From contig NC_014253.1 in the NCBI RefSeq assembly GCF_000196655.1, positions 1,443,423 through 1,507,422 on the forward strand: 64,000 nt of DNA, in the 5' to 3' direction. The stretch is from Methanohalobium evestigatum Z-7303 (lineage in GTDB: Archaea > Halobacteriota > Methanosarcinia > Methanosarcinales > Methanosarcinaceae). Below, piece after piece: positions 26,444-35,399 of the stretch; the stretch's first letter is position 1; the number at the start of each line of letters is the position of its first letter. Both the position numbers and the translations under genes were made by a program. The notes under the pieces were generated by a model. That model had not been told where the DNA came from. It saw nothing but the letters and a program-made list of their open reading frames with translations, and searched no databases.

Positions 26444-27798
26444 TCTTCAATTTCTGATAATATGCTTTTGTAAAGATTTATGTATTCATCTGTAGGTTCC
26501 ATATCGTATTCGGAATTAACCACATAGCATTCATCGAAAGGTTTTCCTGTTGGTGGATTAGTGAATCTGTCTTTATATTTGGAATAAATTTTACTGACTA
26601 TGTCATTAGCTTCTGAAAGATTTAGATCTGTTGCCATATGGGCTATTTCAGCCATGAATCGGGATTCAAGACCTGTTGAGTGGTCAGCAGTTCCGCCACG
26701 TGCACCGGCAGGACCTATAAGGATGTCTCTACCACTAACAGTATCTGCTATTGCCTGTGCTGCAGTTTCATAAAACATCATATCTGTGCAGCAACCTGCC
26801 TGATTCCAATAATATCTGGCTTTATAGTAATTCATATTACGTGAAAGTGCTATAGATGACAGACTGGATGCCCAAATTACTTCTTTTGTAGATGATGAAT
26901 TGGTATTTACATGTATGGCACCCGAAACATGGAAACTGGCACCGGTAACAATTTTTGCCTGTATGGTTTCTGCAACATCAACAATCGCAAGTCCTGGTGC
27001 AGATGCAATTGATGTCCCTCCGAAAATGGGACACTGACCTGAAAGGTAGTGGTTTCCATGTTCCTGATGATATATGGATTTATAAAATGTTTCATAATCA
27101 GTTTTCAATTCATCCAGCTGGGAAACTTCTTGAGGGTCGGATTCTGAATATAATTCATCAGCTGATACAAGCATATATGCCTGCGAAATTGTAGGTGTTC
27201 CGGGACCCATCAAAGCAAGACCCTCTCTGCCTGCTATTCTGGTTGACAGTTTTTCCAGTCTTGCTTCTTTCAATGCCGCATACATCTCAAACGGGCTTTT
27301 CGGTTTTATCCCTTTACCTTCCAGCTTATCAATCACACCAGCATAAATCCCCTGCACAAGTGGCTCTCTTGCAGAACTTAAATGAACGTTAAGAAAATTT
27401 TCTTCAGAAACTGTTCCACCCATTGGTCCTCCTATAATAACAGGCGGTGTTGAATCCACTGGACATCTTTCAGGAACAGGTACTTTTTCTCTGTATTTTC
27501 CGATTTCGAGTTCTTTAAGTGAATAAATCGATTTTAAAATGTCATCTTTATCAACCGGTATAATTCTTTCAGTATCTATACAGTAAACACCTGTAGATGA
27601 TAAAAGATCTATTCCCGCTTCAAAAACCGAATCTGCAAGTTCATCGTCGTCCGGCACAAATGACTCATTATCATATTTAATATCATATTCCTCTGCCAGC
27701 TCTTCAGCTTTCTGGAATACTTCCATATCATGCTTTTTTTCTTTTTTCTGTTCACCTTCAGTTGCTGCTTTGAGATAATTGTACAACTGCTTCATCAA
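26428..27798 (-). CDS. MtmB family methyltransferase homologue without pyrrolysine
   Basis: 456 residues, close to MtmB (458). Colinear family blocks include EVSQLDELKTDYETFY, CPIFGG, ADTVSGRDILIGPAGARGG, STGLESRFMAEIAHMA and TGKPFDECY. In Methanosarcina MtmB the active-site Pyl202 is encoded by an in-frame TAG within GRPGMGV-Pyl-GPET. Here the aligned stretch is GREGLALMGPGT with an ordinary ATG (Met197, codon 27210-27208). The acidic GGIEET segment is also replaced (GGTSIASAPG). The protein therefore should not be an ordinary monomethylamine methyltransferase; it may use another methyl donor, as non-Pyl MttB homologues do. No corrinoid protein gene is adjacent; an iron/corrinoid-type ABC importer is divergently encoded. 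Confidence 0.88.
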   Translation of the reverse strand: MMKQLYNYLKAATEGEQKKEKKHDMEVFQKAEELAEEYDIKYDNESFVPDDDELADSVFEAGIDLLSSTGVYCIDTERIIPVDKDDILKSIYSLKELEIGKYREKVPVPERCPVDSTPPVIIGGPMGGTVSEENFLNVHLSSAREPLVQGIYAGVIDKLEGKGIKPKSPFEMYAALKEARLEKLSTRIAGREGLALMGPGTPTISQAYMLVSADELYSESDPQEVSQLDELKTDYETFYKSIYHQEHGNHYLSGQCPIFGGTSIASAPGLAIVDVAETIQAKIVTGASFHVSGAIHVNTNSSSTKEVIWASSLSSIALSRNMNYYKARYYWNQAGCCTDMMFYETAAQAIADTVSGRDILIGPAGARGGTADHSTGLESRFMAEIAHMATDLNLSEANDIVSKIYSKYKDRFTNPPTGKPFDECYVVNSEYDMEPTDEYINLYKSILSEIEDYCGL

Positions 27799-28004
27799 AT
27801 CACCTATATCTTATTCATTTTCAATTATTTATATAATCACCACATTACAATTCTGTTTTAATAATTTTGTTTTGTTAACGCTTTTCATACAATGTCCAAC
27901 ATAGATGGCATTTAGTGTTACGAATGAATAAATTTATATGAATAAACAAGCATATCCAAAAATAAAGATAACAACCATAATAAACCAGATAAAGTAGAGG
28001 ATAT

Positions 28005-29120
28005 ATGATGAAGAAATGGATAGTTGCAACAATGGTAATAATGATATTAATTATCTGTACAGGTACCGGTTGTATAGATAATACCAGTGCAGGAAGTGAA
28101 AAAGAAAATTCTAGCACAGTAACGATTACAGACAGCCTTGGTAGAGAAGTCGATGTGCCTAAAAACCCCGAACGAGTTGTAGCTCAGGGACCGGGAGCTC
28201 TTAGATATCAATGTTATCTCAACGCTCAAGATAAAGTAGTAGGTGTGGAAAGCATCGAATTAAGAGAAGATGAAAACAGACGTCCTTACAGGATAGCAAA
28301 TCCTCAGTTGAAAAATAAACCCCTGATTGGTGAATACAGAGGTAATACTGACCCTGAAAAAATTGTTTCAGTAAATCCTGAAGTCATTTTCTGGACATAT
28401 GTAACATCACCCGATGATGCAGATAAACTGCAACAAAAAACTGGCGTCCCTGTAGTTGCCCTCAATTACGGCACACTGGGAGTTCACCGTGATGAAATGT
28501 TCAAGTCTCTTAGGATAATGGGTGATGTGTTAAATAAAGAAGAGAGGAGTGAAGATGTCATCCAGTTCTTTAATAAAACAATTAAGGATTTGAACAAACG
28601 AACCAATAATATTCCAGAAGATGAAAAAAGAAGCGTATACATAGGTGGTATCGCTTATAAAGGTTCACATGGCTACCAGTCAACAGAACCAGCGTATCCA
28701 CCATTTGATTTTATAAACGCAAAGAATGTTGCCAGTGATATGGGAACAGATCATGCTGATGCATCAAAGGAAGCTATTATCGAATGGGACCCTGATATAC
28801 TATTTGTAGATTTGTCCACCTATGATGCACAGCCATCAGCTGTAGAACAACTTAAAACCGACCCATCCTACCGCTCACTTACAGCTGTAGAAGAAGGAGA
28901 AGTCTATGGAGTACTTCCATACAACTGGTACACCAAGAACTATGGTACTGTACTGGCAAATGCATACTATCTAGGAACTGTGATTTATCCTGAAAGATTC
29001 AGTGATATCAATCCTGAAGAAAAAGCCAACAAAATCTATGAGTTCTTGGTATCAGAACCTGTATATGAAGATTTGGAAAAAGGATTTGGACGTGGTTATG
29101 GAAAAATCCCGGTTAATTGA
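28005..29120 (+). CDS. Iron-complex type ABC transporter, substrate-binding lipoprotein
   Basis: 371 residues: lipoprotein signal with lipobox TGTGC (Cys ~24), then a TroA/FepB-type fold (TVTITDSLGREVDVPKNPERVVA, VNPEVIFWTYV). It would bind an iron complex, haem or corrinoid outside the cell. Permease and ATPase genes follow on the same strand and a DtxR-like regulator closes the cluster, which favours iron. A TATA-like AAATTTATATG near 27925 and the sequence ATATCCAAAAAT near 27952 precede it; the latter resembles half of the operator-like palindrome before the regulator. Confidence 0.88.
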   Translation: MMKKWIVATMVIMILIICTGTGCIDNTSAGSEKENSSTVTITDSLGREVDVPKNPERVVAQGPGALRYQCYLNAQDKVVGVESIELREDENRRPYRIANPQLKNKPLIGEYRGNTDPEKIVSVNPEVIFWTYVTSPDDADKLQQKTGVPVVALNYGTLGVHRDEMFKSLRIMGDVLNKEERSEDVIQFFNKTIKDLNKRTNNIPEDEKRSVYIGGIAYKGSHGYQSTEPAYPPFDFINAKNVASDMGTDHADASKEAIIEWDPDILFVDLSTYDAQPSAVEQLKTDPSYRSLTAVEEGEVYGVLPYNWYTKNYGTVLANAYYLGTVIYPERFSDINPEEKANKIYEFLVSEPVYEDLEKGFGRGYGKIPVN

Positions 29121-29191
29121 TAAGTTTTAACGCTCATTTTCCTTTTTTCCTTTCTAATTTTAGTTTAATATTACTTTAGCAGGGTGTCAGA

Positions 29192-30286
29192 ATGGATTTC
29201 ATGGACAAAAAAATGGATATTAACGAAGATGTAGAAAGCATCCCCCTGAATTATAATAAATACGTCAAAAAGAAGATTACATTTATCCTGATATCTTTTC
29301 TGTTTCTTATAACAATATTCTTCTATTCAATATCAGTGGGTAACGCCAATGTCCCCTTGAATGATGTTTTCCGGGTTTTACTTGGTCAAAATATAGAGAA
29401 TTCTTCTACTATTATTTGGAATATACGTCTCCCACGGGCACTTGCTGCAATTTCTGCTGGTGTGGGTCTATCTGTATCTGGTGTAGCCCTACAGTCCATA
29501 TTACGAAATCCTCTCGGTTCACCCTACACGCTTGGAATTTCCAATGCAGCTGCTTTTGGAGCCGCTTTTTCAGTGATAATACTTGGTGCGGGTTCCATGC
29601 ATAGTACCGGAGCAGGTGCTGTAATTATTAACAACCCATATATAACTACAATTGTGGCTTTCCTCTGGTCTCTTGTTGCAACTTTCATGTTACTGGCAAT
29701 ATCAAAATATAAAGGCGCATCACCCGAGGTTATGATTCTTATAGGAGTTGCATTGTCGTCACTATTTACAGCAGGGACAATGTTTCTTCAGTACTTTGCC
29801 GATGATGTAGAGCTTGCAGCAGTAGTATTCTGGACTTTTGGGGATGTAGGAAGAGCGGACTGGGGAGAACTCGGTATCATAACCGCGGTAGTTGTCCCTG
29901 CAATGATTTATTTTATTCATAACAGATGGAATTACAATGCTATCGATGCCGGTGATGAAACTGCAAGAGGGCTTGGTGTTAATGTAGAAAGGATAAGGCT
30001 CTGGGGTATGCTTCTGGCATCCTTTGTAACAGCTATTATAATATCATTCCTTGGAGTAATCGGGTTTATAGGATTAGTGTGCCCCCATATAGCACGCCGA
30101 TTCATCGGAGATGAACAGCGTTTTCTTATACCTGCTTCCTGCATAACAGGTGGATTGCTTTTGCTGGCATCTGACACTGCTGCACGTTTGATGCTCTCGC
30201 CTCATGTGTTGCCTGTTGCGATTCTTACCTCGTTTATGGGTGCTCCTCTGTTTATCTATCTACTGGTAAGGGGGTATAGACATTGA
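29192..30286 (+). CDS. Iron-complex type ABC transporter permease (FecCD/BtuC family)
   Basis: 364 residues with a short charged N-terminus and about ten membrane helices. Family motifs: NIRLPRALAAISAGVGLSVSG, NPLGSPYTLGISNAAAFG and GFIGLVCPHIARRFIG (the ATPase-coupling loop). It forms the membrane channel of the importer. It overlaps the ATPase gene by 4 bp (ATGA), implying translational coupling. GGGTG precedes the ATG. Confidence 0.93.
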   Translation: MDFMDKKMDINEDVESIPLNYNKYVKKKITFILISFLFLITIFFYSISVGNANVPLNDVFRVLLGQNIENSSTIIWNIRLPRALAAISAGVGLSVSGVALQSILRNPLGSPYTLGISNAAAFGAAFSVIILGAGSMHSTGAGAVIINNPYITTIVAFLWSLVATFMLLAISKYKGASPEVMILIGVALSSLFTAGTMFLQYFADDVELAAVVFWTFGDVGRADWGELGIITAVVVPAMIYFIHNRWNYNAIDAGDETARGLGVNVERIRLWGMLLASFVTAIIISFLGVIGFIGLVCPHIARRFIGDEQRFLIPASCITGGLLLLASDTAARLMLSPHVLPVAILTSFMGAPLFIYLLVRGYRH

Positions 30287-31038
30287 TGATGGATGTCGAT
30301 AATCTGGAATTTAACTACAAATCAGGAAATGTCCTAAAAGATATAGGGTTTGAATTGTATCATGGAGAAATCCTTGCAATTCTAGGACCCAATGGAGTTG
30401 GTAAAACTACACTGCTTCGTTGTATTAACAACATTCTCCCTCCAAAAAAAGGAATAATAAAAGTTGAAGATGAAGAAATCCTGTCGATGAAAAACGATGA
30501 GATAGCAAGACGTTTGGGATATGTGCCCCAACGGTCCGAAGTTGGAAGACTTACTGCTTTTGATGCAATCCTTCTTGGCAGGAAACCACATATGGGATTT
30601 CATGTAAAAGATAAAGATATTAAGATTGTTAATTTTGTTATTAATAAACTTGAACTTGAAGAACTGTCTCTTCGGAATATAAATGAATTAAGTGGAGGAG
30701 AACTGCAAAAGGTTATGTTTGCAAGAGCTCTGGTGCAGGAACCAAAGGTATTGCTTCTTGATGAACCAACAAGCAGTCTTGACCTTAAAAATCAGCTTGG
30801 AATCCTTAAAACCGTAAGACAAACAGTGGATGAAAACCAAATATCTGCGGTTTTTACAATGCATGACCTAAATCTTGCACTACGTTTTGCAGACCGATAT
30901 GTTCTTGTTAAAAATGGAAGGGTATTCAAGCACGGTGGAAGTGATATAATAACACCTGAAAACATAGAACAGGTCTATGAAGTAAAAGTTGATGTGGAAT
31001 ACATAAATGGTTACCATATTGTTATACCCAGTGATTAA
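30283..31038 (+). CDS. Iron-complex type ABC transporter ATP-binding protein
   Basis: 251 residues with Walker A GPNGVGKTT, Q-loop VPQR, signature LSGGELQKV, Walker B VLLLDEPTSSLDL and switch His in TMHDLNLAL. This is the FecE/BtuD-type ATPase that powers uptake with the two preceding gene products. Complete. The regulator gene follows with its own promoter-like sequence. Confidence 0.94.
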   Translation: MMMDVDNLEFNYKSGNVLKDIGFELYHGEILAILGPNGVGKTTLLRCINNILPPKKGIIKVEDEEILSMKNDEIARRLGYVPQRSEVGRLTAFDAILLGRKPHMGFHVKDKDIKIVNFVINKLELEELSLRNINELSGGELQKVMFARALVQEPKVLLLDEPTSSLDLKNQLGILKTVRQTVDENQISAVFTMHDLNLALRFADRYVLVKNGRVFKHGGSDIITPENIEQVYEVKVDVEYINGYHIVIPSD

Positions 31039-31047
31039 TAACAATAC

Positions 31048-31089
31048 TTTTATATAAAATCCCAGCAATTATCCAAATATAATTTGGAT
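31048..31089 (+). promoter_or_regulatory. Promoter with palindromic operator of the DtxR-family gene
   Basis: A TATA box (TTTTATATAAAA, 31048-31059) is followed by the perfect inverted repeat ATCCAAAT-ATA-ATTTGGAT at 31071-31089, placed where transcription should start. A 19-bp palindrome at this position before a metal-dependent repressor gene fits autoregulation. The half-site ATATCCAAAAAT recurs downstream (31088-31099) and upstream of the transporter operon (~27952). Confidence 0.65.
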
Positions 31090-31110
31090 ATCCAAAAATT
31101 GTTGGTTAAT

Positions 31111-31611
31111 ATGACAACTGAAAGAACTGAAGATTATTTAAAAACTATAGAAGCTGTGGTCTCCAAAAAGGGGTATGCACAGGTTAAAGATGTTTCTGCA
31201 GCACTTGGTACCAGTCCATCAAGTGTCACTGGTATGTTTCAGAAATTAAAAAATGATGGGTATATCAATTACGAAAAATATGGTGGAGTTACACTTACCT
31301 CTAAAGGTAAAAACATTGCCCAGAACACAAAAGCAAAATATGGAGTCGTGAAAGACTTCCTTACAGTACTGGGAGTGGACAGCAATACGGCTGATGAAGA
31401 TGCATGCAGAATTGAACATGTGTTAACTGACGACACTATCGATGTATTGACAAAATTTGTGGATTTTATCCATCATTCTGATGAATATCCATTATGGATG
31501 GACCATTTCAAACATTTCTATGAAACAGGAGAATATATAAATTGTAGTCCAGCAACAAAGAAGAATTGTCCTGTGCACGGGAATACAAAAAATAAACAAT
31601 CTGATAAATAA
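31111..31611 (+). CDS. DtxR/MntR family metal-dependent transcriptional regulator
   Basis: From the ATG at 31111 the protein has 166 residues (MTTERTEDYLKTIEAVV is the normal family start; a TTG at 31084 inside the operator would add nine). Winged helix residues 5-65 (AQVKDVSAALGTSPSSVTGMFQKL) precede a dimerisation domain with metal-ligand candidates DEDACRIEHVL and FVDFIHHSDEYP. The C-terminal CSPATKKNCPVHG adds cysteines. It probably represses the preceding importer and itself when iron (or manganese) is plentiful. Confidence 0.88.
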   Translation: MTTERTEDYLKTIEAVVSKKGYAQVKDVSAALGTSPSSVTGMFQKLKNDGYINYEKYGGVTLTSKGKNIAQNTKAKYGVVKDFLTVLGVDSNTADEDACRIEHVLTDDTIDVLTKFVDFIHHSDEYPLWMDHFKHFYETGEYINCSPATKKNCPVHGNTKNKQSDK

Positions 31612-31619
31612 TAAGATAT

Positions 31620-32543
31620 TTATTGCTTGGTTACAATTTGTTCCAGCTTATCAAGAAATGTTTGGTTTTTTATGTAGTTTAGGTTTATTCCAAGTTCTGC
31701 AGGAGTGTAACCGAAAGCCAGACCAAGTAGCTGTGTGTAGTGCAGAACAGGTATTTCATAATCTACTCCAAATTTCTCCCTCAGTTCTGCCTGACCGGAG
31801 TCAAGTTGCATGTGGCAGAACGGGCATGCGTTAACAATGCAGTCCACACCCCTGTTTTTTATCTGTGAAAGCTTGTGGTTTGTTATTTCAAGAGCTTTAT
31901 CATGGAGTGCAGAACGAACACCTCCTCCTGCACCACAGCATTCCATTTTATCAGGATAATCCAAACTCGATGCACCAGTTGATTCAATCAATTCATCGAA
32001 AAATTCAGGTCTTTCCACATTCCCCAGATTCCTTTCTCCTGATGGTTTAACAAGATGACATCCATAATGCAGTGCTACATTAAAATTTAGAGGATATTCT
32101 ACCCTTTCACTGATATCCTCAGGTCCAAATTCCCTGTAAAGATATTCAATAATATGCCTGATTTTTATAGTTCCCCTGAACTCTTTGTTGATTTGTTTAA
32201 GATGATTGTTTGTTTCTTCCTTTAATTTTTCACTGTTTATGAGTTTATTATTTGCATCAGCAAGCGACCCATAACATCCGTTGCATATGGTTAATATATC
32301 TCTTTCCAGTTCCTCAGATATAGATATATTTCTGCCCGCGATTGCAAGCCATGTATTCATATCAAATGACCTGAATACCCCAGGTGCTGGACAACACGAT
32401 GCATTGGGAAGATCTATCCAGTCAATTTCCAGCTTGTCAAGACAGAGTTTGGTGGCTTTTTCTATGCCCGGATATCGGTTTGGAATGATACATCCAAGAA
32501 AAAGTGACAGTTTATCAGGGTTCATATATCTACACAATATCAT
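31620..32543 (-). CDS. hdrB: Heterodisulfide reductase subunit B-like protein
   Basis: 307 residues with two CCG domains: LGC...SCCPAPG...CNGC and YGCH...ECCGAGGG...CPFC. In HdrB these hold the noncubane [4Fe-4S] clusters that split CoM-S-S-CoB. HdrC is encoded 16 bp upstream; no hdrA or hdrDE gene is adjacent. The product may belong to a soluble heterodisulfide reductase, or couple thiols to another redox protein. Confidence 0.88.
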   Translation of the reverse strand: MILCRYMNPDKLSLFLGCIIPNRYPGIEKATKLCLDKLEIDWIDLPNASCCPAPGVFRSFDMNTWLAIAGRNISISEELERDILTICNGCYGSLADANNKLINSEKLKEETNNHLKQINKEFRGTIKIRHIIEYLYREFGPEDISERVEYPLNFNVALHYGCHLVKPSGERNLGNVERPEFFDELIESTGASSLDYPDKMECCGAGGGVRSALHDKALEITNHKLSQIKNRGVDCIVNACPFCHMQLDSGQAELREKFGVDYEIPVLHYTQLLGLAFGYTPAELGINLNYIKNQTFLDKLEQIVTKQ

Positions 32544-32558
32544 GTATGAAATAATAAA

Positions 32559-33065
32559 TTATTCCTTTTTAGATGATACAAGTTCATCGAATTTACAGGA
32601 TTTTAAGATTATTTTAACATCATCCAGTGCCTCAGGATGTTTAGACACTGTTTCTGGAAGTGGGTTCAGTCCAAGCTGTTCACGTTTTTGTTTTGTTTCT
32701 TCATTAATAGGTACAGCATGACCAGTCTCCAGCAACAGGTGACTTACTTTCCTGTGTTCTGAAAGCATTGTACCTTCACGAACTGCTACATTACGAATTT
32801 TGTAAACGCCATCAACGATTTTTATACCTCTGGGACATCTTTCCTGACATGTATAACATGTAGTACACATCCAGAGGTCTTTATCAGTAAGTATATTTCT
32901 ATCGTTGCTGTAGGCTTTTTTAATGATTTTTCTTATATTTAAACTCATATGGCGTCCAGAAGGACAGCTACCACTACACACACCACACTGCATACATTTG
33001 AGTATATCAACACCTGTTTTTTTGAGTTTTTCAGAAAAATCTGATTCAGGCATTTTGGTCACCAA
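32559..33065 (-). CDS. hdrC: Heterodisulfide reductase subunit C-like ferredoxin protein
   Basis: 168 residues with two [4Fe-4S] motifs, CMQCGVCSGSCPSGR and CTTCYTCQERCPRG, and a helical C-terminus, the standard HdrC layout. It should relay electrons to HdrB. It lies 10 bp behind npdG and 16 bp ahead of hdrB, so the three form an operon that couples F420/NADP chemistry to a thiol/disulfide protein in the same transcript. Confidence 0.9.
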   Translation of the reverse strand: MVTKMPESDFSEKLKKTGVDILKCMQCGVCSGSCPSGRHMSLNIRKIIKKAYSNDRNILTDKDLWMCTTCYTCQERCPRGIKIVDGVYKIRNVAVREGTMLSEHRKVSHLLLETGHAVPINEETKQKREQLGLNPLPETVSKHPEALDDVKIILKSCKFDELVSSKKE

Positions 33066-33074
33066 ATATCTGAT

Positions 33075-33740
33075 TCAGGAGAAATTAACACCCAAATCTT
33101 TTAAGTTGTTCATAATAGCAAGGTTGAGTAGCAGGGGTGTTATGGATTCTACAGTATTTGATACTGCCAGAGGACCTCCATAAAGCGGGCGAAGACAATT
33201 CATTTCTTTTGTAAGGTCAATAATCATCTGTTTTGCTTCATCATCATCAGCACAGATTACAGCATCATATCCAAGGTCACAGCTTGTATCTTTCAGTTTA
33301 CATGAAGGTATATTATGATAAACTGACACTACCTTGGTTGAATCGGGAACCGATTCCTGAATTGCAAGTGCTGCTGAACCCTGCTTTGGAGGTGTATATT
33401 CAAAATGGTCACCTACTTTTTTCATGGGGACGATAGGAGTTACCAGTATTTTATTCTCAAGTTCGCTATATATGGGTTCAAGTGTTTTAAATACATGCTT
33501 ATAAGGCACAGCAAGCACTATCAAATCTGCAACATTGGATGCATCTTTATTACCCATTCCTCTGATTTCTACTTTTGAAGTGTCACAACCAATGCTTTTC
33601 ATTTCTGAAAGATATCTTTCAGCCGCTTCAACTGCTTTTTCAGGTTTCCTTGAACCTATAATTATCTCATTTTTTTGAGCCCAGCGAATTGAAAGCCCTT
33701 CACCTAAATGTCCTGTTCCTCCGATTATTGCAATTTTCAT
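33075..33740 (-). CDS. npdG: F420H2:NADP oxidoreductase
   Basis: 221 residues from the ATG at 33740 (MKIAIIGGTGHLGEG). The N-terminal Rossmann motif GGTGHLGEGL and GSRKPEKA fit NADP binding; DLIVLAVPYKH and the C-terminal GGPLAVSNTVESITPLLLNL match the Fno/NpdG family. It transfers hydride between reduced F420 and NADP to supply NADPH for biosynthesis. The IscB element ends about 7 bp before the start codon, so the original promoter has probably been displaced. Confidence 0.9.
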   Translation of the reverse strand: MKIAIIGGTGHLGEGLSIRWAQKNEIIIGSRKPEKAVEAAERYLSEMKSIGCDTSKVEIRGMGNKDASNVADLIVLAVPYKHVFKTLEPIYSELENKILVTPIVPMKKVGDHFEYTPPKQGSAALAIQESVPDSTKVVSVYHNIPSCKLKDTSCDLGYDAVICADDDEAKQMIIDLTKEMNCLRPLYGGPLAVSNTVESITPLLLNLAIMNNLKDLGVNFS

Positions 33741-33796
33741 CCAATTGGTCGCAGGAGACTCCCTGCGCGAGCTGGGAGAGGAATGCGACCTATTTT

Positions 33797-35020
33797 TTAA
33801 ATCTGTATTTGTTGGGTTAGTGTTGTGCATCTTGCTGAGATTCTCCTGCAGTTTTTCTTAACGTTTGGGTTTTTCTTGGAAGTATTTCCGAATATATCCA
33901 TGATGCTGAAGTTACCTGATGTTCTTTTCCCTTTGACGAATCCGGAAACATATGGAGTTTCGATGAAATCGAATTTCTTCAATCCGTGGAGTTTTCCTGT
34001 TGGGATTTTCTTCTCGGATTTAACACCTTTAGTTTGCTGATAGTCACCTTTATTGACGTGTTTTTTATAATACACTACATTAGATAGTTGTAAATTCGGG
34101 TTATTCTCATCACAGCAGATTGCTACTGCATCGTTGTAGTGGGTTTTTTCCAGTTTTAGTTTCTGTTCTCTCTTGTACTTGGTTATGTACCCGAAAGTTT
34201 CCTGAAACTTCCAATTAAGCTTTCTTATCTGCGACCTGACAATACCCATCTCAGTCGGGTGTTTCGTGTTAGATGGATTTTTGTTTATACTGAACTCACC
34301 CTTGTGCAGTTTGCTGTGACAGGTTTCGCAGAGAGTGATTAGATTGTTAGGTCTGTCAGTACCACCTTTACTTCTGAATATGATGTGGTGACATTCTAAT
34401 TTCGGATCTTTTGATTTGTTCTTGCATTTTTGACAGGTATAGTCATCTCTGTGCAATACATAGATTCTAATGTTGTAGTATCCTTTCAGGTCACCATTCT
34501 GGTAACCTGTACCAGAAACATTTGGATTCGTGATTTTGTGTATGTCAAATGAAGTAGTTTCTACTATCCATTTCTTGACAGGTAGGATGGATTCAACGAA
34601 TCTTCTTTCTCTTTCGTGGGACTGCACTTTGCTCTTGATGGATGGTGCAATCCTGTTTTCTTTCTTGGAGTTACCTCTGTTGTTGAATCTCGGCTTTCTG
34701 TATCTTGTCTTTCTGTATCTTCTGTTCATCCTGTGATCAGCTCTATCTTTCATCTTTTTGGATACATCATCTCTCAATTTGATTTCTGACTGGTACATGA
34801 CTTCGTCGTTAGCAACAGCTGCACATCCGATGTATTTAGAACCGGAATCCATTCCGGCAATTACTGGCTGGGTGTACTCAGTTGTTTCGTAGAGTAGTTT
34901 GATAGAGAATGGAGTTCTTCTGACGACCTTGGCTTTACCAGATTTCAGCAATCTTCTGGCTTTAGCAGGTCTTGTGGGCATTAACGGTTTCTTATTTTTG
35001 CTTAATACATAAACATGCAT
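33797..35020 (-). CDS. iscB: IscB RNA-guided nuclease (RuvC plus HNH)
   Basis: 407 residues. The N-terminal PLMP domain shows KPLMPTRPAKARRLLKSG. RuvC-I follows (IAGMDSGSKYIG), then an Arg-rich bridge helix (RRYRKTRYRKPRFNNRG), RuvC-II (WIVETTSFD), an HNH domain with CQKC...CHHIIFRSKGG and LCETCH (~residues 195-235), and RuvC-III (HYNDAVAI). This is the complete IscB architecture, ancestral to Cas9; both nuclease sites look intact. It would cut both strands of a DNA target chosen by an omega RNA encoded upstream. AGGAGG sits just before the ATG at 35020. Confidence 0.94.
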   Translation of the reverse strand: MHVYVLSKNKKPLMPTRPAKARRLLKSGKAKVVRRTPFSIKLLYETTEYTQPVIAGMDSGSKYIGCAAVANDEVMYQSEIKLRDDVSKKMKDRADHRMNRRYRKTRYRKPRFNNRGNSKKENRIAPSIKSKVQSHERERRFVESILPVKKWIVETTSFDIHKITNPNVSGTGYQNGDLKGYYNIRIYVLHRDDYTCQKCKNKSKDPKLECHHIIFRSKGGTDRPNNLITLCETCHSKLHKGEFSINKNPSNTKHPTEMGIVRSQIRKLNWKFQETFGYITKYKREQKLKLEKTHYNDAVAICCDENNPNLQLSNVVYYKKHVNKGDYQQTKGVKSEKKIPTGKLHGLKKFDFIETPYVSGFVKGKRTSGNFSIMDIFGNTSKKNPNVKKNCRRISARCTTLTQQIQI

Positions 35021-35029
35021 TTGTAATTC

Positions 35030-35245
35030 CTCCTCATGGGAGTTGTGCGTAGGTCAGGACTGTCGGGTTCAATCCTGACTTCCGACTTCCTCTCGACCGG
35101 AGTACCAGAGGTTTAAAAGTACAGCCACTGTTCCTACTCCGCCAGAACTGTTTAGACTGCATTCTCAGAGCAAGGGACTGAGGCGGCATCCCAGGGTGAC
35201 TACTGTTGTATTCTCCGGTATCGTTTACTGGACTTTTTTCTATTA
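35030..35245 (-). ncRNA. Probable IscB omega RNA
   Basis: IscB omega RNAs are transcribed just upstream of iscB. This interval is GC-richer than its surroundings and holds several inverted repeats. A clear hairpin GTCAGGA/TCCTGAC spans 35053-35079; its loop contains GTCGG (35062-35066), which can pair with CCGAC (35082-35086) to form a pseudoknot, a feature known in omega RNAs. The 5' boundary, where the guide would lie, is estimated. Confidence 0.55.
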
Positions 35246-35310
35246 TTATTAACATATATAACCCATATCCAGTGGTCTGGTCAACCAGGAACTTGCTTTA
35301 TGAAAACAAG

Positions 35311-35348
35311 CTCCTTCCTCAAACTGAAGCATTCGCTTCAGTTAAGGA
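35311..35348. repeat. Left-end hairpin of the IscB element
   Basis: Perfect 9-bp stem AACTGAAGC/GCTTCAGTT with loop ATTC (35322-35343), extended by CTCCTT/AAGGAG. A smaller CTGG-TCAA-CCAG hairpin lies near 35277-35288. They resemble the subterminal structures of single-strand transposons. Confidence 0.6.
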
Positions 35349-35399
35349 GGGGTAGTTGACTGTAAGCCTCATCAATACTATCAAATATTTCCAAAGATT

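Larger units (their letters stand above)
33747..35355 (-). mobile_element. IscB-encoding IS200/IS605-like element
   Basis: The minus-strand iscB gene is flanked by strong hairpins: 33747-33790 (7-bp stem GGTCGCA/TGCGACC with inner CTCCC/GGGAG) on the 3' side and 35311-35348 (9-bp stem AACTGAAGC/GCTTCAGTT, outer CTCCTT/AAGGAG) on the 5' side. About 300 bp of structured, GC-richer DNA lies between the outer hairpin and iscB, the expected place of the omega RNA. No tnpA. The element lies between gltB3 and npdG. Confidence 0.75.
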
